Source: Bacillota bacterium (GTDB taxonomy: Bacteria > Bacillota_A > Clostridia > Lachnospirales > Lachnospiraceae). Taken from it: a stretch of DNA of 5,228 nucleotides. The position numbers were made by a program, and so were the translations under genes. The stretch lies in NCBI GenBank assembly GCA_023443925.1, contig JAEZSL010000361.1, positions 1 through 5,228 on the forward strand, in the 5' to 3' direction. Below the pieces are notes generated by a model. That model was not told the origin of the DNA. It worked only from the letters and a program-made list of their open reading frames with translations, and ran no database searches. This document shows, in pieces, positions 1 to 4,632 of this stretch. The first letter of the stretch is position 1. Each line of letters starts with the position of its first letter.

Positions 1-234
1 GGTTTCCGATTGGTAGCATCGGACAACGGCGTAGTCATTGCAGCCAGCCCCATAGCTAAATTTAAGACATCAGCCCAGATGATTATGTCTATATTATTAA
101 TTGTTAATTTTAACCTGCCGGTTTTTAACCTGCTGGAACAGGTATTTATCTATTTATCCCTGATTTTAACCGTCCTGTCTCTCATTGATTATCTGTATAA
201 AAACAGAAAGGTGTTATCGGAAGGCAGTAAATAA
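1..234 (+). CDS. pgsA: CDP-diacylglycerol--glycerol-3-phosphate 3-phosphatidyltransferase, C-terminal part (5' end outside window)
   Basis: Reading frame 1 is open from the first base to the TAA at 232-234 and gives the last 77 residues of a membrane protein. It opens with G-F-R-L-V-A-S-D-N-G-V-V-I-A-A-S, followed by a K-F-K-T-x-x-Q-M segment. This matches the conserved cytoplasmic loop of PgsA-type CDP-alcohol phosphatidyltransferases, which lies after the catalytic CDP-binding motif; that motif is upstream and not visible. Two hydrophobic stretches follow (about residues 28-45 and 52-69 of the visible part), fitting the last two membrane helices, and then a short basic tail. The enzyme makes phosphatidylglycerophosphate from CDP-diacylglycerol and glycerol-3-phosphate at the inner face of the membrane. 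It lies 11 bases before cinA, a common clostridial pairing. The TTG at 10 is internal, not a start. Identification rests on the tail only but is fairly specific. Confidence 0.88.
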   Translation, partial: GFRLVASDNGVVIAASPIAKFKTSAQMIMSILLIVNFNLPVFNLLEQVFIYLSLILTVLSLIDYLYKNRKVLSEGSK

Positions 235-239
235 GGAGG
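233..239 (+). promoter_or_regulatory. Ribosome binding site of cinA
   Basis: An AAGGAGG run overlaps the pgsA stop codon and lies 6 bases before the cinA ATG at 246. It is a near-perfect Shine-Dalgarno sequence. It fixes the cinA start and suggests that pgsA and cinA are translated from one transcript. Confidence 0.9.
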
Positions 240-245
240 CATAAT

Positions 246-1529
246 ATGATAGCGGAATTCATTAGTGTTGGTACGGAAATTTTACTTGGCAACATTGTTA
301 ATACCAATGCAAATTACTTATCGGTAAAATGTGCGGAACTTGGTATTACGAATTATTTTCAGGTATCGGTAGGAGATAATGAGGAACGTTTGACCCAAAC
401 CCTGGTTCAGGCTTTGTCTCGCTCGGATATTGTTATTTTAACCGGAGGCCTGGGACCAACCATGGACGATCTGACGAAAGAAGTAACTGCCAGGGTACTG
501 CAAAAAGAACTGGTGGAGGATGCCCACACAAAGGAAAGAATTATGTCTTTTTTCAAAGGCAGAAATTTAATGGACATTACGGAAAATAACTGGAAGCAGG
601 CATTGATTATTAAAGGCTGTACAGTAATCGATAACCAGAACGGTACGGCACCCGGACTAATCGTAAATACCGAAGAGGAAAACAAAGCAGGACAGAATCC
701 CTATCCCGGTAAGGTAATTATTCTGCTGCCGGGACCGCCGGGAGAATTAATACCTATGTTTGAAAATGAGGTTGCTCCCTATTTAAGAAAACAAAAGCCT
801 GGAATATTTTATTCTGAAATGGTAAAGGTTTGCGGAATCGGTGAAAGCAAAGCGGAAACTATGGTTCAGGATCTCATTGCTGCGCAGACCAATCCAACGC
901 TGGCTACCTATGCGAAGAACGGAGAAGTACATTTACGGGTTACGGCCGCGGCTGATAACGAAGAAAGCGGAAAACTCCTTGTAAAACCTATGGTGGACGA
1001 ATTGAAAAGGCGGTTTGCCACTAACATTTATACCACCAGCGAGAGTGAAAACCTGGAGGATGTGGTGGTAGCCTTACTGATCAAACATAATATTATGCTT
1101 GCAACGGCTGAATCCTGCACCGGGGGGCTGATTGCCGGAAGGATTGTAAATGTACCCGGTGCATCCGCTGTTCTGGGTGAAGGATTTATTACGTATTCCA
1201 ACGAGGCGAAACAGAAGTATTTAAACGTGAATAAAGAGACACTTAAGGACTACGGAGCCGTCAGTAAAGAAACTGCCGCAGAAATGGCAGAAGGTGCCGC
1301 AAAAACTGCCGGAAGCAGTGCTTCCCTGGCAGTAACTGGAATTGCCGGACCGGATGGTGGAACGGAAGAAAAACCAGTAGGACTTGTATATATTGCCTGT
1401 ACTTTAAATGGCAGACTTTCCGTAAAAGAATGCAGATTTAAGGGTAACCGTCAAAAAATCAGAGATTATACCGTTATTTATGCATTGGATCTATTAAGAA
1501 ATGCAATAATAGAAGAGTATGGAAATTAG
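246..1529 (+). CDS. cinA: CinA family protein (competence/damage-inducible protein A; nicotinamide-nucleotide amidase domain)
   Basis: The 427-residue protein has the full two-domain CinA layout and usual length. The N-terminal half (about 1-175) is a MoaB/MogA-like molybdopterin-binding fold. It shows G-T-E-I-L-L-G at 9-15, T-G-G-L-G-P-T-M-D-D at 66-75, N-G-T-A-P-G at 132-137 and L-P-G-P-P-G-E at 161-167. A middle segment (about 185-260) links it to the C-terminal CinA/PncC domain (about 270-425). That domain carries T-A-E-S-C-T-G-G at 287-294, I-T-Y-S-N at 315-319 and T-G-I-A-G-P-D-G-G at 364-372; Ser290 is in the motif that holds the catalytic serine of PncC. In studied homologues the C-terminal domain deamidates NMN to nicotinic acid mononucleotide, and the N-terminal domain of some members acts as an ADP-ribose pyrophosphatase; both act in NAD salvage in the cytoplasm. 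The competence name comes from co-transcription with recA in streptococci. No recA follows here. No key motif is missing. Confidence 0.96.
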   Translation: MIAEFISVGTEILLGNIVNTNANYLSVKCAELGITNYFQVSVGDNEERLTQTLVQALSRSDIVILTGGLGPTMDDLTKEVTARVLQKELVEDAHTKERIMSFFKGRNLMDITENNWKQALIIKGCTVIDNQNGTAPGLIVNTEEENKAGQNPYPGKVIILLPGPPGELIPMFENEVAPYLRKQKPGIFYSEMVKVCGIGESKAETMVQDLIAAQTNPTLATYAKNGEVHLRVTAAADNEESGKLLVKPMVDELKRRFATNIYTTSESENLEDVVVALLIKHNIMLATAESCTGGLIAGRIVNVPGASAVLGEGFITYSNEAKQKYLNVNKETLKDYGAVSKETAAEMAEGAAKTAGSSASLAVTGIAGPDGGTEEKPVGLVYIACTLNGRLSVKECRFKGNRQKIRDYTVIYALDLLRNAIIEEYGN

Positions 1530-1580
1530 AACCGTTATAGAGTTATCATAAATTCATAATAAATCATTTTAATTTTGGCC

Positions 1581-1620
1581 GCTGTCATTAGCTGATAGTA
1601 TCAAGATCAAAAGGTCTTGA
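1581..1620. repeat. Two adjacent hairpins downstream of cinA
   Basis: The first hairpin pairs GCTGTCA (1581-1587) with TGATAGT (1593-1599) around a 5-base loop, using two G-T pairs. The second pairs TCAAGATC (1601-1608) with GGTCTTGA (1613-1620) around an AAAA loop, 8 pairs including one G-T. Neither is followed by a T-run on either strand, so they do not look like standard intrinsic terminators. They could still mark or protect the 3' end of the cinA transcript. Confidence 0.45.
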
Positions 1621-1682
1621 AATTACCTGTATTTTAACATAAAAATGACATAGTTAAAGCTTATTATTATTTTAAATGCAGA

Positions 1683-1691
1683 TGTTATAAT
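1683..1691 (+). promoter_or_regulatory. Probable extended -10 promoter for the lipoprotein-oxidoreductase unit
   Basis: TATAAT at 1686-1691 is a perfect sigma-A -10 box, preceded by TG at 1683-1684 with one base between, which makes an extended -10. The -35 region is weak: TTATTA at 1664-1669 gives a 16-base spacer but only 3 of 6 matches, which an extended -10 can compensate for. A second, weaker possibility is ATGACA (1645-1650) with TATTTT (1668-1673) at a 17-base spacer. The start codon is about 80 bases downstream of the -10 box, so the 5' leader would be about 75 bases. No convincing sporulation sigma factor site was recognised. Confidence 0.55.
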
Positions 1692-1759
1692 TTGCATAAA
1701 TATGAAATAATTAAATCAAAAGCTTTAAAAAGACGCTAATGTTATCGGTATTCAAAGTC

Positions 1760-1764
1760 AGGAG
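1760..1764 (+). promoter_or_regulatory. Ribosome binding site deciding the lipoprotein start
   Basis: AGGAG lies 8 bases before the ATG at 1773. An in-frame GTG at 1764 shares its first base with this motif and so cannot be the start served by it. The ATG is therefore chosen. Confidence 0.8.
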
Positions 1765-1772
1765 TGATTGTT

Positions 1773-2435
1773 ATGAATAATAAAAACATAAAACGGATTT
1801 GTCGCGTTGCTTCTATTTCCATGCTAACGGCAGTGCTTATGGCAACGAACGGCTGTAGTTCAAGACCAGAGAAGCAGATCTTAGATAATACAAGTATTGA
1901 TAGTAATCAGACAGTACAGATTGAGACCACTGAAAAGAATATACAAACAGAAGATAATTCAATTGAGTATTTTGCCGGCCAGACTACGGAGAGCAATCCG
2001 GAAACTAAAGATACGGATGGTCCAACCATTATGCCGGCTGCATCCAGAGAAATCTCCATCTATACCATTAATCAGGACACCCTGGGAGTTGAATCGGTGA
2101 TAGCATTAGTTCCCGCTGATAGTGAAAATACACCTCAGTTAATTATTGACCAGGTTATAGATTCCCTTGCTGATAATCTCGTTCAGATTGGGGTGGATGA
2201 AGTTACCACACAAAAAGATACTGTTATTGTAAGCTTTAAATCGGACCAGCCTCCTCTGACGAACGTAGGAAGTGCGCTGGAGAAAACAATACTGGATGCC
2301 ATTGCCCAAAGCCTTGTAGATAATTTAAAAGATTATCCGAAGGTAATATTCAGGGTCGAAGGTAAACCTTATTCATCCGGCCATTATTCCTTTGGACTGG
2401 ATCAGATCTATCTGGATAACAGTAAGACAAAATAA
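1773..2435 (+). CDS. Putative lipoprotein with GerMN-like (sporulation/spore germination) domain
   Basis: The protein has 220 residues. A basic start (several Lys/Arg in residues 4-11) and a hydrophobic core (about 12-25) lead to Cys28 in T-N-G-C-S-S, which looks like a lipoprotein signal peptide. The -3 residue is Thr rather than the usual Leu, Val or Ile. Residues 29-92 are a polar linker rich in Thr, Glu, Asn and Asp, as expected for a tether outside the membrane. Residues about 93-215 form one compact domain: an opening strand (I-S-I-Y), a helix near 120-135, a strand V-I-V-S-F at 151-155, a long helix near 165-187, and a final strand V-I-F-R-V-E-G at 191-197. This order resembles the GerMN domain of GerM and related spore-former lipoproteins, but the match is by pattern only. 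The domain is non-enzymatic as far as known; in B. subtilis GerM has two copies and acts in engulfment and germination, whereas this protein has one. The gene has its own promoter and lies 32 bases before the oxidoreductase gene, probably in one transcript. Confidence 0.65.
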   Translation: MNNKNIKRICRVASISMLTAVLMATNGCSSRPEKQILDNTSIDSNQTVQIETTEKNIQTEDNSIEYFAGQTTESNPETKDTDGPTIMPAASREISIYTINQDTLGVESVIALVPADSENTPQLIIDQVIDSLADNLVQIGVDEVTTQKDTVIVSFKSDQPPLTNVGSALEKTILDAIAQSLVDNLKDYPKVIFRVEGKPYSSGHYSFGLDQIYLDNSKTK

Positions 2436-2454
2436 AACATACAAATACATGCCC

Positions 2455-2460
2455 GGGAGG
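2455..2460 (+). promoter_or_regulatory. Ribosome binding site supporting a GTG start
   Basis: GGGAGG lies 7 bases before the GTG at 2468. It supports that codon as the real start of the flavoprotein: the dinucleotide-binding strand (I-L-V-I-G-G-G) begins at residue 8, the normal distance from the N-terminus in this family. Confidence 0.8.
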
Positions 2461-2467
2461 TAAAGGC

Positions 2468-3712
2468 GTGAATCAAGACAACAACCGGATTCTTGTAATA
2501 GGCGGAGGTGCCGCCGGAATGATGGCGGCTATATACGCAGCCCGAAGAGGTTATCCGGTAATATTGCTGGAAAAAAACGAAAAATTAGGTAAAAAGCTAT
2601 ATATTACAGGCAAAGGACGCTGTAACCTGACCAATGCCTGTGATATGGATGGATTGTTTGCGAATGTTGTTACCAATCCCAAGTTTATGTACGGTGCTTT
2701 TTATACGTATAATAATTTTAATACAATTGATTTTTTTGAAGAAATTGGATTAAAGACAAAAATAGAAAGAGGAAACCGTGTATTTCCCGAATCTGATAAA
2801 TCCTCGGAGGTGCTGGCGGTTCTGTTAAAGGAGTTAAAGCGCCTTGGGGTAGATATCAGATACGACAGTGAAGCGGCAGAGCTTCTTGCTGATAATAATG
2901 TTTTCACCGGTGTCAGGCTAAAAGGCAGCAATGAAGTATTACACGGGGAAAAAGTTATTGTTGCAACCGGAGGTTTGTCTTATCCTTCTACCGGATCAAC
3001 CGGTGACGGTTACCGGTTTGCAAAAAGCCTGGGTCATACCGTAACGAAGCTGCACCCTTCCCTGGTTCCCATGAATGTGGAGGAAATGGATACCATCAAA
3101 GAACTGCAGGGATTATCTCTGAAAAACATTCATATCAGAATAACGTCCGGTAAGAAAGAAGTTTATTCCGATTTTGGGGAACTGCTTTTTACTCATTTTG
3201 GTGTAAGCGGCCCGGTTATATTAAGTGCCAGCAGTTATTGCATTCCTTACATGGAGAATCGAGACTTAATACTCTCCATAGACTTAAAGCCCGCTTTGTC
3301 TAAGGAACAGCTGGATGCCAGAATTTTAAGAGATTTTGATGAATTTAGCAATAAACAATATAAGAATGCGTTAGATCAGCTATTGCCACGTAAGCTAATA
3401 CAAGTTATAATAGCATTAAGTAACATTGACCCGGAAAAAAAGGTTAACCTGATAACAAGGGAAGAAAGGGGACGCCTGGTAGAGTTGTTAAAGGACTTTA
3501 AATTCCATATCACCAGGTTAAGGGATTATAACGAGGCTGTCATAACCAAAGGCGGAATTCAGGTAAAAGAGATTAATCCCTCTACAATGGAATCAAAATT
3601 AGTCTCCAATGTATTTTTTGCCGGTGAAGTACTGGATGTAGATGCGTTAACAGGTGGCTTCAATCTACAGATCGCCTGGTCAACTGCCTTTTTGGCAGGT
3701 AATGCCGTTTAA
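2468..3712 (+). CDS. NAD(P)/FAD-dependent oxidoreductase, HI0933/YhiN/BaiN family
   Basis: The 414-residue flavoprotein begins with a GTG codon and has the family's usual length. The FAD-binding Rossmann motif is I-G-G-G-A-A-G at 11-17, with the ribose-binding acid at the end of the second strand in L-L-E-K-N (33-37). The family signature G-K-K-L-Y-I-T-G-K-G-R-C-N-L-T-N occupies 41-56. A-T-G-G is at 166-169, followed by S-Y-P-S-T-G-S-T-G-D-G-Y to 182. T-H-F-G-V-S-G-P is at 242-249, and the C-terminal FAD motif runs from F-A-G-E-V-L-D (384-390) to T-G-G-F-N-L-Q (395-401) and A-F-L-A-G. Members are soluble FAD proteins. One, BaiN of Clostridium scindens, was proposed to reduce bile-acid intermediates, while others are loosely labelled aminoacetone oxidase. 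This gene sits among housekeeping genes with no bile-acid cluster in view, so the substrate is unknown and a bile-acid role should not be assumed. It is likely co-transcribed with the lipoprotein gene. Confidence 0.93.
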   Translation: MNQDNNRILVIGGGAAGMMAAIYAARRGYPVILLEKNEKLGKKLYITGKGRCNLTNACDMDGLFANVVTNPKFMYGAFYTYNNFNTIDFFEEIGLKTKIERGNRVFPESDKSSEVLAVLLKELKRLGVDIRYDSEAAELLADNNVFTGVRLKGSNEVLHGEKVIVATGGLSYPSTGSTGDGYRFAKSLGHTVTKLHPSLVPMNVEEMDTIKELQGLSLKNIHIRITSGKKEVYSDFGELLFTHFGVSGPVILSASSYCIPYMENRDLILSIDLKPALSKEQLDARILRDFDEFSNKQYKNALDQLLPRKLIQVIIALSNIDPEKKVNLITREERGRLVELLKDFKFHITRLRDYNEAVITKGGIQVKEINPSTMESKLVSNVFFAGEVLDVDALTGGFNLQIAWSTAFLAGNAV

Positions 3713-3827
3713 CGGAGACAGGTTTACGGTCTTATTTACGGAAGGCAGGTATTTAGTTAATCATCTACAATTTATATAAATTATGTGTTATGCAGGTAAA
3801 ACATAAAAAGTAGTCATAAGTACCTGT
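3695..3827. repeat. Three GCAGGTA direct repeats and one inverted copy before cmk
   Basis: GCAGGTA occurs at 3695-3701 (inside the end of the oxidoreductase gene), 3745-3751 and 3792-3798, at steps of 50 and 47 bases. A shorter CAGGT is at 3719-3723. An inverted copy, TACCTG, is at 3821-3826 and can pair with 3793-3798. TTTACGG is also repeated at 3723-3729 and 3735-3741. The repeats are directly visible; any function is inference. Confidence 0.4.
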
Positions 3828-3845
3828 TATAACAGGAGGTTCTTT
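3713..3845 (+). promoter_or_regulatory. Intergenic leader of cmk with a possible weak promoter
   Basis: The 133-base gap is AT-rich, with no supported gene. TACAAT (3766-3771) and TATAAA (3775-3780) are plausible -10 boxes, but no good -35 box lies at the right distance from either. cmk could therefore be read from here or through from the oxidoreductase gene. No intrinsic terminator separates the two genes. Confidence 0.3.
3823..3836 (+). promoter_or_regulatory. Perfect 14-base palindrome overlapping the cmk ribosome binding site
   Basis: CCTGTTATAACAGG is a perfect inverted repeat. Its right arm runs into the Shine-Dalgarno AGGAGG (3834-3839), which lies 6 bases before the ATG at 3846. As RNA it can fold into a 5-pair stem with a TATA loop and partly hide the ribosome binding site; as DNA it could be an operator. 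The left arm can instead pair with CAGGTA at 3793-3798. Confidence 0.5.
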
Positions 3846-4517
3846 ATGAAAAATTATAATATTGCAATCGACGGACCGGCTGGTGCAGGTAAAAGTACGA
3901 TAGCAAAGAGTGTTGCCAAAAAACTGGGATTCATTTATGTAGATACCGGTGCAATGTACCGGGCAATCGGGTTATACATGCTGCAAAGAGGTATCAGCCT
4001 TGAGGAAGAAGACAATATTTCCGAAGCCTGTAAACAGGTTGAAGTAACAATTGAATACATAAACGGCGAACAACAGGTGATATTAAATGGTGAAAATGTA
4101 ACCGGTTTAATTCGGACAGAGGAAGCCGGAAATATGGCCTCGGCAGTTGCCAGGTTTGGTGCGGTACGTCAAAAGATGGTGGAATTGCAGAAAAAACTGG
4201 CGGGTTCCTCCAATGTTATAATGGATGGAAGGGATATTGGTACGGTTGTATTGCCTGGTGCCGATCTGAAAATCTACCTGACTGCCAGCACAAAAGTAAG
4301 GGCTTTAAGAAGATGGAAAGAGCTGAAGGATAAGGGGATTGACAATGATATAACGGATATTGAAGAAGATATCAGAAAACGTGATTTTCAGGATATGAAC
4401 CGGGAAATTTCACCTCTTAAACAAGCAGATGATGCCGTCCTTTTAGACTCATCCGATTTGACAATAGAAGAAGTTATTGATAAAATAATTTCGTTATTTT
4501 ATGAAAAGCAAAAATAG
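3846..4517 (+). CDS. cmk: Cytidylate kinase ((d)CMP kinase)
   Basis: The 223-residue protein is of normal length for bacterial CMP kinase and is complete. The P-loop is G-P-A-G-A-G-K-S-T at 10-18. Y-V-D-T-G-A-M-Y-R-A at 31-40 is the family signature near the nucleotide-monophosphate site. The insert that sets bacterial CMP kinases apart from other NMP kinases lies about residues 60-95. M-D-G-R-D-I-G-T-V-V at 126-135 contains the conserved Arg-Asp that contacts CMP. The lid region with R-A-L-R-R-W at 152-157 and R-D-F-Q-D-M-N-R at 179-186 supplies catalytic arginines, and D-S-S at 201-203 follows. It transfers phosphate from ATP to CMP or dCMP in the cytoplasm, feeding RNA, DNA and phospholipid (CDP-diacylglycerol) synthesis. 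A strong ribosome binding site at 3834-3839 fixes the start; it is part of a palindrome that may modulate it. ispH follows after 115 bases, an order frequent in Clostridia. Confidence 0.97.
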   Translation: MKNYNIAIDGPAGAGKSTIAKSVAKKLGFIYVDTGAMYRAIGLYMLQRGISLEEEDNISEACKQVEVTIEYINGEQQVILNGENVTGLIRTEEAGNMASAVARFGAVRQKMVELQKKLAGSSNVIMDGRDIGTVVLPGADLKIYLTASTKVRALRRWKELKDKGIDNDITDIEEDIRKRDFQDMNREISPLKQADDAVLLDSSDLTIEEVIDKIISLFYEKQK

Positions 4518-4553
4518 CAATAAGAGTGAAAGAGAATATAAAAATGAAAGGCA

Positions 4554-4590
4554 GCCACGACAGAATTCTTTCACCTTTTTATTCTGTGGC
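4554..4590 (+). promoter_or_regulatory. Hairpin 1 in the cmk-ispH gap
   Basis: GCCAC (4554-4558) pairs with GTGGC (4586-4590), and AGAAT (4562-4566) with ATTCT (4581-4585). This gives a 10-pair stem with a 3-base bulge (4559-4561) and a pyrimidine-rich 14-base loop. The T-run at 4576-4580 is in the loop, not after the stem, so this is not a standard terminator. Within the loop, CTTTCAC (4568-4574) could alternatively pair with GTGAAAG upstream (4526-4532). Confidence 0.5.
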
Positions 4591-4592
4591 AA

Positions 4593-4616
4593 ATATCCCG
4601 GGCTTTCCTGGGATAT
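4593..4616 (+). promoter_or_regulatory. Hairpin 2 just before the ispH ribosome binding site
   Basis: ATATCCCGGG (4593-4602) pairs with CCTGGGATAT (4607-4616) around a CTTT loop. All ten positions pair, including one G-T, making it the strongest hairpin noticed in the window. It ends 16 bases before the ispH ATG at 4633. The bases after it are not a T-run on either strand, so it is more likely a leader structure than a terminator. Confidence 0.6.
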
Positions 4617-4632
4617 GCAGTTGGTGTAAAAT

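Larger units (their letters stand above)
1530..1772. other. AT-rich intergenic region between cinA and the GerMN-like lipoprotein gene
   Basis: This 243-base gap separates two transcription units. No gene is supported in it on either strand. It contains two adjacent small hairpins (1581-1599 and 1601-1620), a probable promoter (-10 at 1686-1691) and a 9-base inverted repeat flanking that promoter (1654-1662 and 1720-1728). No clear U-tract terminator for the pgsA-cinA operon was found. Confidence 0.7.

Noticed and set aside
407..685. 92-codon minus-strand open frame inside cinA
   Set aside because: It lies wholly antisense to conserved cinA motifs and has no recognisable protein character; a shadow frame.
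1694..1725. GCATA at 1694 as the -35 box of a forespore (sigma F/G) promoter
   Set aside because: No matching -10 box is found at the required distance downstream.
1764..1772. GTG at 1764 as start of the lipoprotein
   Set aside because: It overlaps the AGGAG ribosome binding site, which is correctly spaced for the ATG at 1773.
1897..2100. 67-codon plus-strand frame inside the lipoprotein gene
   Set aside because: It overlaps the real gene in another frame and its Arg-rich product is typical of a shifted reading; no ribosome binding site seen.
2701..2931. 76-codon minus-strand frame inside the oxidoreductase gene
   Set aside because: Antisense to a conserved FAD enzyme, with no supporting signals.
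3684..3698. CTGCC-TTTTT-GGCAG hairpin at the end of the oxidoreductase gene as a terminator
   Set aside because: The T-run is in the loop, the stem has only 5 pairs, and it lies within conserved codons before the stop.
3825..3833. TG-T-TATAAC as an extended -10 promoter just before cmk
   Set aside because: Transcription would start on top of the ribosome binding site, and there is no -35 box; the palindrome explains the sequence better.
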